Origin: Mycolicibacterium flavescens
GTDB taxonomy: Bacteria > Actinomycetota > Actinomycetes > Mycobacteriales > Mycobacteriaceae
NCBI RefSeq assembly: GCF_001722335.1
Contig: NZ_MIHA01000007.1
Coordinates: 1 to 64,000, forward strand
Length of the DNA stretch: 64,000 bases
Reading direction: 5' to 3'
Part shown: positions 52,758 through 61,801 of the stretch, in pieces
Position numbering within the stretch: the stretch's first letter is position 1
How the letters are laid out: each line of letters starts with the position of its first letter
The notes under the pieces: generated by a model
Databases searched by the model: none
What the model saw: only the letters and a program-made list of their open reading frames with translations
Told to the model about the DNA's origin: nothing
Translations under genes and position numbers: made by a program

Positions 52758-53636
52758 TCAGCGATCGCTGACGATCGCGGCGTCGACGAGTCCGGCGAGC
52801 TCGGCCGCCAACGGACTCGCAGGCAGCGGCTCACCGTCGAGGGTGTGCACACGCGCCGCCAACGTGATGCTCGACACCAACCAAACACCCTGCGCGGTAA
52901 GCAGATCCGCGGGCCGCAGCGCGCGGTAGTCGCAGTCGTAGCCCTTGTTGCGCGCGACGTCGAACAGCGCCTGCTGCGTGGTTCCGCGCAGGATCGGAAA
53001 CCACGGCGGCGGGGTGAACAGTCCGAGTCGCCCACTGCCGGGCTCGGTTTCGGCGGCGATCACCACCGTCGAGCGCGGCCCCTCGAGGATCAGGCCGTCG
53101 GAGCCGACGAAGACCACGTCCCCGGCACCGCGGCGTTCGGCGTGCCGCAGCGCGGCCATGTTCACCGCGTACGACAGCGTCTTGGCGCCGGCGAGCAGCC
53201 ACGGCATCTCCGCGGCGCCGTTGGCGGGCAGCCCGCGGGCCAACGTGAGCGCGGCCAGGCCGTTGCGGCGGACCTCGGCCACCCGGGCCGGTAGCGGCGC
53301 GACCGTCGCGTACGCCGTCGGCGGCGAACCGCTTTCCCGGCCCCGGGTGTAGACCAGCCGCAGCACGCCCTCCCCACCGGTCCAGTGGTTGACGGCGGCG
53401 GCCACCGCCGCCCGCCACCGCGGCAGGTCCGGCGCCGGCAGATCGACCATCCGCGCCGACTGGGTGAGCCGGGCCAGATGGCTCTCCAGCAGACAGGGCC
53501 GACCGTCGCGGATCAGCAGCGTCTCGAAGATCCCGTCACCGCGCACCGCCGCCAGATCGTCGGCGTGCAGCAGCGGCACCGCGGGGTCGTGCAACTGTCC
53601 GTCGAGGGTCACCACGACGGTGGGTTCGCCGGCCAT
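52758..53636 (-). CDS. Class IV aminotransferase (aminodeoxychorismate lyase-like)
   Basis: 292 residues, fold-type IV PLP enzyme: LLHADDLAAVRGDGIFETLLIRDGRP (about 22-47), PLP lysine in PWLLAGAKTLSYAVNMAALR (about 155), DVVFVGSDGLILEGPRSTVVI (about 178). It aligns with aminodeoxychorismate lyase (PabC, folate) and branched-chain/D-amino-acid aminotransferases; Rv0812 is the positional equivalent. Divergent from ygfZ, whose folate-binding product fits a folate link. ATG 53636 is chosen. Confidence 0.85.
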   Translation of the reverse strand: MAGEPTVVVTLDGQLHDPAVPLLHADDLAAVRGDGIFETLLIRDGRPCLLESHLARLTQSARMVDLPAPDLPRWRAAVAAAVNHWTGGEGVLRLVYTRGRESGSPPTAYATVAPLPARVAEVRRNGLAALTLARGLPANGAAEMPWLLAGAKTLSYAVNMAALRHAERRGAGDVVFVGSDGLILEGPRSTVVIAAETEPGSGRLGLFTPPPWFPILRGTTQQALFDVARNKGYDCDYRALRPADLLTAQGVWLVSSITLAARVHTLDGEPLPASPLAAELAGLVDAAIVSDR

Positions 53637-53687
53637 GGGGCCACAGCGTAGCCGCGACGTCACCCGCGCCGAACGTAGAGTTGACCT

Positions 53688-54752
53688 ATGTCAGCAGCCG
53701 TTCCCGCTCCCGAGTCCGGACCCGACGCCGGCGCCGTGTGGCACCACGGCGACCCGCTGGGTGAACAGCGCGCCGCCACCGACTCCGTCGTCGTCGTGGA
53801 CCGCTCACACCGGCCGGTGCTGACGCTGCGCGGCGCGGACCGCAAGACCTGGCTGCACAGCCTGACCACCCAGCACGTTTCCGACCTTCCCGACGGCGCG
53901 GTCACCGAGAACCTGAGCCTCGACGGGCAGGGGCGTGTGGAAGATCACTGGGTGCAGACCGAACTCGACGGCGTCACCTATCTGGACACCGAGCCGGGGC
54001 GCGGCGAGCCGCTGCTGGCGTACCTGACCAAGATGGTGTTCTGGTCCGACGTCGTCGTCGAACCCGCCGAGCTGGCGCTGCTGACGCTGCTCGGCCCCCT
54101 GGTCGGTGACTCCCCTGTGCTGGCCACGCTCGGTGTCGACGCGCTTCCGGCGGTCGACACGGCGGTCGCGCTGGGCGGCGGCGGATTCCTGCGCCGCCGC
54201 GGCGAGATTGAGGTCGACGTGCTGGTGCCCCGCGAGCAAGCGGCGGACCTGCGGCAACGGTTGGTCGACGCCGGGGTGCGGGAGGCCGGGATGTGGACCT
54301 ACGAGGCGTACCGGGTGGCGGCGCTGCGGCCGCGGCTCGGCGTGGACACCGACGAGCGGACCATCCCGCACGAGGTCGGCTGGATCGGGCCGGCCGTGCA
54401 TCTGGACAAGGGTTGCTACCGCGGGCAGGAAACCGTCGCGCGGGTGCACAACCTGGGCAAACCGCCGCGGATGCTGGTGCTGCTGCACCTCGACGGGTCG
54501 GACGACCGGCCCGCGCCCGGCGCCCAGGTGCTCGCCGGCGGCCGGGTGGTGGGCCGGCTGGGCACGGTCGTCGACCACGTCGACGAGGGTCCGGTGGCGC
54601 TGGCGCTGCTCAAGCGGGGTCTGCCCGCGGACACCGCGCTCGAGGTGGACGGGACGCCCGCGGTCATCGACGCCGACACGCTTCCGCCGCCCGACGTCGC
54701 CGGCGCCGGACGTCGCGCGGTCGAGCAGCTGCGCGGCGGCGCACGCCCGTGA
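53688..54752 (+). CDS. ygfZ: YgfZ/GcvT-fold folate-binding iron-sulfur protein
   Basis: 354 residues, aminomethyltransferase-like fold ending in the YgfZ signature KGCYRGQETVARVHN (about 242-256), which carries the essential Cys. It uses tetrahydrofolate to maintain certain Fe-S enzymes. TAGAGT ends 6 nt before the ATG (leaderless). Equivalent to Rv0811c. Confidence 0.92.
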   Translation: MSAAVPAPESGPDAGAVWHHGDPLGEQRAATDSVVVVDRSHRPVLTLRGADRKTWLHSLTTQHVSDLPDGAVTENLSLDGQGRVEDHWVQTELDGVTYLDTEPGRGEPLLAYLTKMVFWSDVVVEPAELALLTLLGPLVGDSPVLATLGVDALPAVDTAVALGGGGFLRRRGEIEVDVLVPREQAADLRQRLVDAGVREAGMWTYEAYRVAALRPRLGVDTDERTIPHEVGWIGPAVHLDKGCYRGQETVARVHNLGKPPRMLVLLHLDGSDDRPAPGAQVLAGGRVVGRLGTVVDHVDEGPVALALLKRGLPADTALEVDGTPAVIDADTLPPPDVAGAGRRAVEQLRGGARP

Positions 54753-54823
54753 CGAGGGCCTGCCAGCGCCGCGAGGCCAGGCACGGTAGAGTGTCGGCAG
54801 GACGATAACTAACAGATCAGATC

Positions 54824-54850
54824 GGAGCCGCCTGCTAATCAGGCCGCTCC
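54824..54850 (+). promoter_or_regulatory. Leader hairpin before the DUF3073 gene
   Basis: GGAGCCGCCTG-CTAAT-CAGGCCGCTCC: 11-bp stem with one mismatch and a 5-nt loop, ending 24 nt before the ATG. A GGGGG-T-CCCCCC foldback (54863-54874) then covers the GA-rich ribosome site. A TAGAGT -10-like box at 54787-54792 would give a leader of about 75 nt holding both elements. Confidence 0.55.
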
Positions 54851-54874
54851 GTTATTGCGCGAGGGGGTCCCCCC

Positions 54875-55057
54875 ATGGGCCGCGGCCGGGCAAAGGCAAA
54901 GCAGACCAAGGTTGCTCGTGAGCTCAAGTACAGCTCACCGCAGACCGACTTGAAGCGGCTTCAGCAAGAGCTGTCGGGCGCTTCCGAGACCGATCACCTC
55001 AACGGCACCGATCCGGTGGCCGACGAGTGGGTCGACGAGGACGACTGGCGGCGCTGA
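54875..55057 (+). CDS. DUF3073 small protein
   Basis: 60 residues: basic N terminus MGRGRAKAKQTKVARELKYSSPQTDLKRLQQEL and acidic C terminus DPVADEWVDEDDWRR, the full DUF3073 pattern (Rv0810c). It is widely conserved in actinobacteria; the charge split suggests nucleic-acid or ribosome binding, unproven. It has an unusual structured leader, so its translation may be regulated. It converges on purM with a 40-nt gap. Confidence 0.9.
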   Translation: MGRGRAKAKQTKVARELKYSSPQTDLKRLQQELSGASETDHLNGTDPVADEWVDEDDWRR

Positions 55058-55097
55058 GGCCCTCATCAGGCCCCAGAAAAGATCCTGGAAAAGGCCC

Positions 55098-56171
55098 CTA
55101 GAAGCGCGGGTGCTGCCCTACGAGCTTGGCTCGGGGAGTGTCCTTGCCACCCTTCTTGACGGTGCCCACCGTCCAGCAGTTCAGATGGCGGGCGGTCAGG
55201 ATGGCCAGCGCGCGGTCGGTGTCCTCGGGCGCGACCACCGCCACCATGCCGACACCCATGTTGAAGGTTCGCTCCATCTCCAGGCGTTCGACCCTGCCGC
55301 GCTGCGCGATCATCGTGAACACCGGCGCGGGCGTCCATGTCCCGCGGTCGATCTCGGCGACCAGTCCGGGCGGGACGACACGCTCGAGGTTTCCGGCCAG
55401 CCCGCCGCCGGTGACGTGGCAGAAGGTGCGGACCTGGGTCTCGGCGGCCAGTGCCAGGCAGTCCTTGGCGTAGATGCGGGTGGGCTCGAGCAGTTCCTCG
55501 CCGAGCGTGCGGCCGAACTCCTCGACGTGTCCGGCCAGGTTCATCCGGTCGATCTCCAGCAGGACCTTGCGGGCCAGTGAGTAGCCGTTGGAGTGCAGGC
55601 CCGTCGAGGCCATCGCGATCAGCACGTCGCCAGGTTTGACGCGGTCGGGACCCAGCACGTCGTCGGCCTCCACCACGCCCACGCCGGTGGCCGAGATGTC
55701 GTAGTGGTCGGGCGCCATCAGCCCCGGGTGCTCGGCGGTCTCGCCGCCGAGCAGCGCGCAGCCGGCCATCACGCACCCGTTGGCGATACCGGCGACCAGT
55801 TCGCTGATCCGCTCGGGCACGGTGCGCCCCACCGCGATGTAGTCCTGCAGGAACAGCGGCTCGGCGCCGCACACCACCAGGTCGTCGACGACCATCGCGA
55901 CCAGGTCGATGCCGACCGTGTCGTGCTTGTCCATCGCCTGGGCCACCGCGAGCTTGGTGCCCACCCCGTCGGTGGACGACGCGAGCACCGGCTCGCGGTA
56001 GCCGCCGCGCAGGGCGAACATGCCGGCGAAGCCGCCGATGCCGCCGCGCACCTCGGGCCGGGTGGCCTTCTTGGCGAGCGGTTTGAGAAGTTCGACGGCG
56101 CGGTCACCGGCTTCGATATCGACCCCGGCCGACGCGTAGGAAATGCCGGATGATTCGGCGCGTTCGGTCAT
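55098..56171 (-). CDS. purM: PurM, phosphoribosylformylglycinamidine cyclo-ligase
   Basis: 357 residues; makes AIR from FGAM in purine synthesis. AIRS signatures: YASAGVDIEAGDRAVELLKP, GGFAGMFALRGGYREPVLASSTDGVGTKLAVA (about 45-75), GETAEHPGLM, GGGLAGNLERVVP and NMGVGMVAVV. The ATG at 56171 is 8 nt from a TAGCCT box on the minus strand (leaderless). It is separated from purF by two genes, whereas the two are neighbours in M. tuberculosis. Confidence 0.95.
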   Translation of the reverse strand: MTERAESSGISYASAGVDIEAGDRAVELLKPLAKKATRPEVRGGIGGFAGMFALRGGYREPVLASSTDGVGTKLAVAQAMDKHDTVGIDLVAMVVDDLVVCGAEPLFLQDYIAVGRTVPERISELVAGIANGCVMAGCALLGGETAEHPGLMAPDHYDISATGVGVVEADDVLGPDRVKPGDVLIAMASTGLHSNGYSLARKVLLEIDRMNLAGHVEEFGRTLGEELLEPTRIYAKDCLALAAETQVRTFCHVTGGGLAGNLERVVPPGLVAEIDRGTWTPAPVFTMIAQRGRVERLEMERTFNMGVGMVAVVAPEDTDRALAILTARHLNCWTVGTVKKGGKDTPRAKLVGQHPRF

Positions 56172-56264
56172 CGCGGTAAAGGCTACCGGGGATGGCGTCA
56201 CCGCGGTAAGCGTGTTCACTGTTCGGTGCGCACACCGTGTCCGGATGTGACACCGTGACCGGTC

Positions 56265-56702
56265 ATGACGCCGCCACGCCGCTCGCTTGTCCTGCTCACG
56301 GTCGCAGCGTCGGCGCTGCTCGGACACGCCGGCCCGACGGCGTCGGCAACCCCGGGAACCGGTGTGGAGGCCAGGACCTTGTCGGAGGCCACCGTCGACG
56401 GCGTCGACTACATCACCCGCGAGATCACCATCGCCCCGGGCGGCAGCACCGGCTGGCACTACCACGACGGGCAGGTGTACGGGCTGATCCGCGGCGGCAC
56501 GCTGTCGCACGACGCGGCGGCCTGCGTCTCCGACGGCGTCTATCCCGCCGGCGCGCCGATCACCGAGGCCAGCGGACCCGGCCACGTCCACGTCGGCCGC
56601 AACCTCGGCCCCGCCCCGCTGGTGATGTGGGTGCTGTACATCAAACCGGCGGGCACCCCGCTGTCGGTGGACGCGCCCGATCCGGGCTGCGGGTTTGCCT
56701 GA
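56265..56702 (+). CDS. Exported cupin-domain protein
   Basis: 145 residues with a signal peptide (SLVLLTVAASALLGHAGPTASA). The cupin barrel has GSTGWHYHDGQVYGLIRGGTLSH (metal-site His-x-His), EASGPGHVHVGRNLG and VLYIKPAGTP, plus two cysteines (AACVS, GCGF) that could pair outside the cell. Function unknown. It overlaps nothing and lies 25 nt before the NAD(P)-binding gene. Confidence 0.8.
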   Translation: MTPPRRSLVLLTVAASALLGHAGPTASATPGTGVEARTLSEATVDGVDYITREITIAPGGSTGWHYHDGQVYGLIRGGTLSHDAAACVSDGVYPAGAPITEASGPGHVHVGRNLGPAPLVMWVLYIKPAGTPLSVDAPDPGCGFA

Positions 56703-56727
56703 GGCCGAAATCGGCCATCCCGCTGGG

Positions 56728-57678
56728 ATGCCTGACACGATTCGCGTCCTGGTGACCGGTGCGACCGGTTACATCGGCGGCCGGTTGATCCCTGCCCTGC
56801 TCGAGCGCGGCCATTCGGTGCGCGCGATGGCGCGCACCCCGGACAAGCTCGCCGACGCGCCCTGGCGTGACCGCGTCGAAGTGGTCCAGGGCGACCTCGG
56901 CGACGTCGACTCGCTGCGCCGGGCCTGCGAGGGCGTCGACGTCTTCTACTACCTGGTGCACTCGATGGGCAGTTCGTCGGATTTCGTCGCCGAGGAGGCG
57001 CGCTCGGCGCGCAACGTCGTCGAGGCCGCCCGGGGGATCAAGAGGTTCGTGTATCTGGGTGGGCTGCACCCGGCGGGCGCCGACCTGTCACCGCATCTGC
57101 GGTCGCGGGCCGCGGTCGGCGACATCCTCATCGACTCGGGCATCGAGACCGTCGTGCTGCAGGCCGGCATCGTGATCGGTTCGGGCTCGGCGTCTTTCGA
57201 GATGATGCGCCACCTGACCAATCGCCTGCCGGTGATGACCACCCCGAAGTGGGTGCACAACAGGATCCAGCCCATCGCGATCGACGACGTGCTGCACTAC
57301 CTCGCCGAGGCCGCAACCGCGCCGGTGCCGTCGTCGCGCACCTGGGACGTCGGGGGCCCGGACGTGTTCGAATACGGCGACGCCATGCAGGGGTACGCGG
57401 AGGTGGCCGGACTGCGCAGGCGGGTGATGATCGTATTGCCCTGGCTCACACCGAAAGTCGCCAGCTGGTGGATCGGCCTGGTGACGCCGATGCCGGCCGG
57501 GCTGGCGGCGCCGCTGATCGAGTCCCTGGAATGCGACGCGGTGATGGCCAACCGCGACATCGACGACGTCATCGCGCCGCCGTCCGGTGGCCTGACGCCC
57601 TACCGCGAGGCGGTGGCCACGGCGCTGCAGCGCGGCCCGCTGCCCAGCGATCCGCAGTGGGCGCACGTGGGGCGCTAG
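56728..57678 (+). CDS. NAD(P)-binding NmrA/SDR-like protein
   Basis: 316 residues. NAD(P) motif VLVTGATGYIGGRLIPALLERGHSVRAMAR (about 7-36), FYYLVHSMG, FVYLGGL in place of a Ser-Tyr-Lys triad, and WDVGGPDVFEYGDAM. Atypical SDRs with YLVHSM are often linked to quinone or lipid metabolism. It converges on purF, the two stops sharing CTAG (57675-57678). Confidence 0.82.
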   Translation: MPDTIRVLVTGATGYIGGRLIPALLERGHSVRAMARTPDKLADAPWRDRVEVVQGDLGDVDSLRRACEGVDVFYYLVHSMGSSSDFVAEEARSARNVVEAARGIKRFVYLGGLHPAGADLSPHLRSRAAVGDILIDSGIETVVLQAGIVIGSGSASFEMMRHLTNRLPVMTTPKWVHNRIQPIAIDDVLHYLAEAATAPVPSSRTWDVGGPDVFEYGDAMQGYAEVAGLRRRVMIVLPWLTPKVASWWIGLVTPMPAGLAAPLIESLECDAVMANRDIDDVIAPPSGGLTPYREAVATALQRGPLPSDPQWAHVGR

Positions 57679-59198
57679 GGTCTGCGCAGCGCCGAGACGT
57701 TGTCGTTGTCGGACTGCAGCGGCACCCCGGTCCGCGCGGCGGTGGCGAGCATGTGCTCGATGACGTTCTTGCCCAACGCCGATTCGCCAGGCAGCTCGAT
57801 CGGGTAGTGGCCGTCGAAGCAGGCGCTGCACAACCGCGAGGCGGGCTGTTCGGTGGCGGCGATCATGCCGTGCTGGGAAATGTAGCCGAGGGTGTCGGCG
57901 CCGATCGCGTGCCGCACCGCTTCGAGCATCTCGCCCTGGTCCTCGACGGCGTTGGCGATCAGTTCGGCAGGGGTGGCGAAGTCGATGCCGTAGAAGCAGG
58001 GCCACTTCACCGGCGGTGAGGCGATCCGCACGTGCACCTCGACGGCGCCGGCTTCGCGCAGCATCCGGATCAGCGCGCGCTGGGTGTTGCCGCGCACGAT
58101 CGAGTCGTCGACGACGATCAGCCGTTTGCCGCGGATCACCTCTTTGAGCGGGTTGAGCTTGAGCCGGATGCCGAGTTGGCGGATGGTCTGCGACGGCTGG
58201 ATGAAGGTGCGGCCGACGTAGGCGTTCTTCATCAGGCCCTGTCCGTAGGGGATGCCGGAGCCCTGTGCATAGCCGACGGCGGCCGGGGTCCCCGACTCGG
58301 GCACGCCGATGACGAGGTCGGCCTCGACGGGCATCTCGGCGGCCAGCCTGCGCCCGATGTCGACGCGGGTCGCGTGCACGGAACGGCCGCCCAGCGTGCT
58401 GTCCGGGCGGGCCAGGTAGACGTACTCGAACACGCAGCCCTTGGGTTCGGGGTTGGCGAACCGGGTGGAGCGCACGCCGTCGGCGTCGATGGCCAGCAGC
58501 TCGCCGGGTTCGATGTCGCGCACGAACGAGGCGCCGACGATGTCGAGCGCGGCGGTCTCCGAGGCGACGACCCAGCCGCGGTCCAACCGGCCCAGCGCCA
58601 GCGGCCGCACGCCGTAGGGGTCGCGCGCGGCGTAGAGCGTGTTCTCGTCCATGAAGGTCAGGCAGAACGCGCCGCGCACGGTCGGCAGCAGTTCGAGTGC
58701 CGCCTGCTCGAGCGTCGCGTCGGCGGCGCCGTGGGCCAGCAGCGCGCCCAGGATGTCGGAGTCGGTGGTCGCGGCGGGGGCGCCGCGGGTGTCGAGCAGT
58801 CCGGCCTCGCGGGCGCGGGCGGCGAGTTCGGCGGCGTTGACCAGGTTGCCGTTGTGGCCGAGCGCGACACCGGTGCCCGCCGAGGTGTTGCGGAAGACCG
58901 GCTGCGCGTTCTCCCACGTGGTGGAACCGGTGGTGGAGTAGCGGCAGTGCCCGACCGCGACGTGGCCTTCCATCGCGGCCAGCGTCGGTTCGTCGAACAC
59001 CTGGCTGACCAGGCCCAGATCCTTGAACACGAGCACCTGTGAGCCGTCGGCGACGGCGATGCCCGCCGCTTCCTGACCGCGGTGCTGCAGCGCGTAGAGG
59101 CCGTAGTAGGTGAGCTTGGCGACCTCTTCACCCGGCGCCCAGACGCCGAATACGCCACATTCTTCGCGGGGTTCTGGATCTGGCTGCGTGCCGGTCAC
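57675..59198 (-). CDS. purF: PurF, amidophosphoribosyltransferase
   Basis: 507 residues; first committed step of purine synthesis. The Ntn glutaminase nucleophile is the Cys in PREECGVFG (about 13), exposed after a short propeptide is cut. PRPP motif LIVVDDSIVRGNT (about 365-377) and four-Cys Fe-S type ligands (PKGCVFEYVY, KWPCFYGIDF, SRLCSACFDG) mark the Bacillus-type, Fe-S enzyme. GTG start. A TAGACT -10 lies at 59240-59245 on the minus strand. Confidence 0.95.
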   Translation of the reverse strand: MTGTQPDPEPREECGVFGVWAPGEEVAKLTYYGLYALQHRGQEAAGIAVADGSQVLVFKDLGLVSQVFDEPTLAAMEGHVAVGHCRYSTTGSTTWENAQPVFRNTSAGTGVALGHNGNLVNAAELAARAREAGLLDTRGAPAATTDSDILGALLAHGAADATLEQAALELLPTVRGAFCLTFMDENTLYAARDPYGVRPLALGRLDRGWVVASETAALDIVGASFVRDIEPGELLAIDADGVRSTRFANPEPKGCVFEYVYLARPDSTLGGRSVHATRVDIGRRLAAEMPVEADLVIGVPESGTPAAVGYAQGSGIPYGQGLMKNAYVGRTFIQPSQTIRQLGIRLKLNPLKEVIRGKRLIVVDDSIVRGNTQRALIRMLREAGAVEVHVRIASPPVKWPCFYGIDFATPAELIANAVEDQGEMLEAVRHAIGADTLGYISQHGMIAATEQPASRLCSACFDGHYPIELPGESALGKNVIEHMLATAARTGVPLQSDNDNVSALRRP

Positions 59199-59343
59199 GG
59201 TATGGCTGCTCCCAGGGCGAGGAGGGTAGACCGCCTCAGTCTACGGGTCGCGCAGTTGGCGGACGGAATCCCAGGAAAGTGTCGTCGAGGCAACACAACG
59301 CCCCGCACCGCGCGTTCATTTCCCGCTGTCCTGCGATTTCGGC

Positions 59344-59374
59344 GCGCTGCCGATCGCTCAGCGACTGGCAGCGC
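59344..59374 (-). terminator. Terminator hairpin between the SCP2-like gene and purF
   Basis: An 8-bp perfect stem GCGCTGCC/GGCAGCGC with a 15-nt loop, 33 nt downstream of the SCP2-like stop on the minus strand. Confidence 0.5.
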
Positions 59375-59406
59375 CCCGAAACCGCAAGGGTGGACGTGTG
59401 GCGAAG

Positions 59407-59793
59407 CTAACCCGCGAGGTCGACCAGCGGTAGCCAGGAGCCGATCTCGTCGGCCCGCGACCCCGACAGCGCGACCTGTCCGGCGGCGTCGTCGAGCGAC
59501 AGCAGCCCGGTGGCGAGCCGCAGCCACGTCCGCGGGTCGGTCTCGACGACGTTGGGCGGGTTGCCGCGGCGGTGGGCGGGCCCTTCGATGCACTGCACGG
59601 CGACGAACGGCGGCACCCGGACCTCGACGCTGGACCCGGGTGCGACGGCCGCCAACGTGCGCGCCGTCAGCCGCACCGCCTCGGCGATCGCCGCCCGGGC
59701 GGGCTCGGGGGTCTGCGGGTCGCGCAGCCAGTCGGCGATCGCGACCACCGCGGCGCGGGTCTTTGCCGGATCGGCACTACGGGACGCGGCCAT
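59407..59793 (-). CDS. Sterol-carrier (SCP2)-like family protein, Rv0807 type
   Basis: 128 residues: helical N terminus (KTRAAVVAIADWLRD), then VEVRVPPFVAVQCIEGPAHRRGNPPNVVETDPRTWLRLATGLLSLDDAAGQVALSGSRADEIGSWLPLVDLAG, the SCP2-like fold. Equivalent to Rv0807 next to purF. Binds a hydrophobic ligand of unknown kind. Divergent from the Mce-like gene with 16 nt between starts. Confidence 0.85.
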   Translation of the reverse strand: MAASRSADPAKTRAAVVAIADWLRDPQTPEPARAAIAEAVRLTARTLAAVAPGSSVEVRVPPFVAVQCIEGPAHRRGNPPNVVETDPRTWLRLATGLLSLDDAAGQVALSGSRADEIGSWLPLVDLAG

Positions 59794-59809
59794 ACCTTAC
59801 TGTCTCAAA

Positions 59810-61009
59810 GTGTTCGTCGACCGCCACAAGCCGCCGTACAAGGTGGCCGGGGCGGTATTGCTGATCATCGCGTCGGCCGCAGCCACGCTGATCTATCTGC
59901 AGTTCCGCGGCACCCTCGCGGACACGGTGCGATTGACTTTGCTGTCGACGCGCGCCGGGCTGGTCGTCGAACCGGGCGCCAAGGTCACGTTCAACGGCGT
60001 CGAGATCGGCCGCGTCGGCCGGATCTCGGCGGCCGACGGCGCCGCGCGCGCCCGGCTTCTGCTCGACGTCGAGCCGCGCTACCTGGACCGCGTCCCGGCC
60101 AATGTGACCGCCGAGATCCGGGCCACCACCGTGTTCGGCAACAAGTACATCTCGTTGAGTTCACCGCGGGACCCGTCGCCGCAGCGGCTCGGCCCCGGTG
60201 AGGTCATCGAGGCGACCGCGGTGACCACCGAGTTCAACACCGTCTTCGAAACGGTGCTCGGGCTGTCCGAGCAGGTCGACCCGATCAAGCTGAACCAGAC
60301 GCTGACCGCCGCCGCGCAGGCGCTCACCGGGCTGGGCGACCGGTTCGGCCGCTCGCTGACCGACGGCAACCGCATCCTGGCCGACCTCAACGCGCGGATG
60401 CCGGCGATCCGAACCGACACCGCGCTGCTGGCCGACCTGGCCGGCGTCTACGCCGACGCATCACCGGATCTGTTCGACGGGCTGCGCGACGCGGCCACGT
60501 CCGCGAGGACGCTCAACGACCGGCGCGCCGACATCGACGCCGCCCTGCTGAGCGCGCTCGGTTTCGCCGACGACGCGACGGGCACGCTGGAACGCTCGGG
60601 CCCGTACCTGGTGCGCGGCGCGGAGGACCTGGTGCCGGTGTCGCGGCTGCTCGACGAGTACCGCGGCGTCCTCTTCTGCTCGATCCGCAAGTTCAACGAG
60701 GTTCAGCCGCGGGTGGCGAAAACGCTTGGCGGCAATGGCTATTCGCTTACCGGCGGTGGCGGTTTCATCGCCGGCGGCGGTAACCCGTACATCTATCCGG
60801 ACAACCTGCCGCGGGTCAACGCCCGCGGCGGGCCCGGCGGCAGACCGGGCTGCTGGCAGGACATCAGCCGTGACCTGTTCCCGGCGCCGTATCTGGTGAT
60901 GGACACCGGCGCCAGCATCGCGCCGTACAACCACCTGGAACTCGGCCAGCCGATGTTCATCGACTACGTCTGGGGCCGCCAGGTCGGCCAGTACACCATC
61001 AACCCGTGA
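59810..61009 (+). CDS. Orphan MceA-like (MlaD-family) protein
   Basis: 399 residues: N-terminal TM (VAGAVLLIIASAAATLIYLQF), MCE/MlaD domain (LTLLSTRAGLVVEPGAKVTFNGVEIGRVGRI, about 45-75; ATTVFGNKYISLSSP), then MceA-like helical part (TEFNTVFETVLGLSEQVDPIKLNQTLTAAAQALTGLGDRFGRSL) and a tail with GGNPYIYPDNLPRVNARGGPGGRPGC. Mce proteins carry lipids across the envelope with YrbE permeases. None is encoded here, nor are MceB-F. TACTGT ends 6 nt before GTG 59810 (leaderless). Confidence 0.88.
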   Translation: MFVDRHKPPYKVAGAVLLIIASAAATLIYLQFRGTLADTVRLTLLSTRAGLVVEPGAKVTFNGVEIGRVGRISAADGAARARLLLDVEPRYLDRVPANVTAEIRATTVFGNKYISLSSPRDPSPQRLGPGEVIEATAVTTEFNTVFETVLGLSEQVDPIKLNQTLTAAAQALTGLGDRFGRSLTDGNRILADLNARMPAIRTDTALLADLAGVYADASPDLFDGLRDAATSARTLNDRRADIDAALLSALGFADDATGTLERSGPYLVRGAEDLVPVSRLLDEYRGVLFCSIRKFNEVQPRVAKTLGGNGYSLTGGGGFIAGGGNPYIYPDNLPRVNARGGPGGRPGCWQDISRDLFPAPYLVMDTGASIAPYNHLELGQPMFIDYVWGRQVGQYTINP

Positions 61010-61012
61010 CCC

Positions 61013-61801
61013 TCAGTCGGGGAAGCCGAACAGCTTGACGACGCCGTGGTCGCGGCCCGCGGTGTAGCCGCCGTCGACGGCGATCGCCTGACCGGTGACG
61101 AACGACGCGTCCGGCGACACCAGAAACGCTGCCACCGAGGCGATCTCGTCGGGGCGGCCGCGACGCTGCAGCGCGTGCTCGCCGGTGATGGAGCGCAGCG
61201 GCCCCGCCATCCCGTCGAGTCCCATCACGGCATCGAGCATCGGGGTGTCGACGAAGCCGGGGCAGATCGCGTTCGCGCGGATACCGCTGGGGCCGTAGTC
61301 GAGTGCGATGTTCTTGGTCAGCAGCACGACCCCGCCCTTGGCGGCGTTGTAGCTGCTGCCGCCCGCGGTGCCTTCCAGCCCTTCGACGCTGGACAGGGTG
61401 ACCAGTGCACCGCGTTCGCCGGCCACCCGCGGCTGTTCGATCATCGCGGCCAGCGCGGCCTTGGCCACCAGGAATGTGCCGGTGAGGTTGACGCCGAGCA
61501 CCCGGTCCCACTCGGCGCGGTCGAGCAGGTGCACCGGCCCGCCGCCGGCCACCCCCGCGCAGTGCACGACGCCGTCGAGCCGGCCTCCCACCGCGGCGAA
61601 CACCTCACCGACCGCGGCTTCGTCGGTGACGTCGGCGGTGACGAACGTGAAGCGTTCGCCGAGGGATTCGGCCGGTTCGGCGATGTCGGCGCCGACGACC
61701 GTGCCGCCCTCGGCGAGAAGGCGTGTGGCGGTGGCCAGTCCGATCCCCGACGCCGCGCCGGTCACCACGAACGCGCGGCCCTGCGCGCGGTCGGTGGTCA
61801 C
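61013..61801 (-). CDS. Classical short-chain dehydrogenase/reductase
   Basis: 262 residues: [16 protein letters not shown] (about 15-30), catalytic Ser in TLSSVEG, YNAAKGG (Tyr/Lys, about 157-161), PGFVDTPML and [13 protein letters not shown]. The GTG start overlaps the stop of the CAAX protease gene (GTGA). Substrate unknown. Confidence 0.88.
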   Translation of the reverse strand: MTTDRAQGRAFVVTGAASGIGLATATRLLAEGGTVVGADIAEPAESLGERFTFVTADVTDEAAVGEVFAAVGGRLDGVVHCAGVAGGGPVHLLDRAEWDRVLGVNLTGTFLVAKAALAAMIEQPRVAGERGALVTLSSVEGLEGTAGGSSYNAAKGGVVLLTKNIALDYGPSGIRANAICPGFVDTPMLDAVMGLDGMAGPLRSITGEHALQRRGRPDEIASVAAFLVSPDASFVTGQAIAVDGGYTAGRDHGVVKLFGFPD

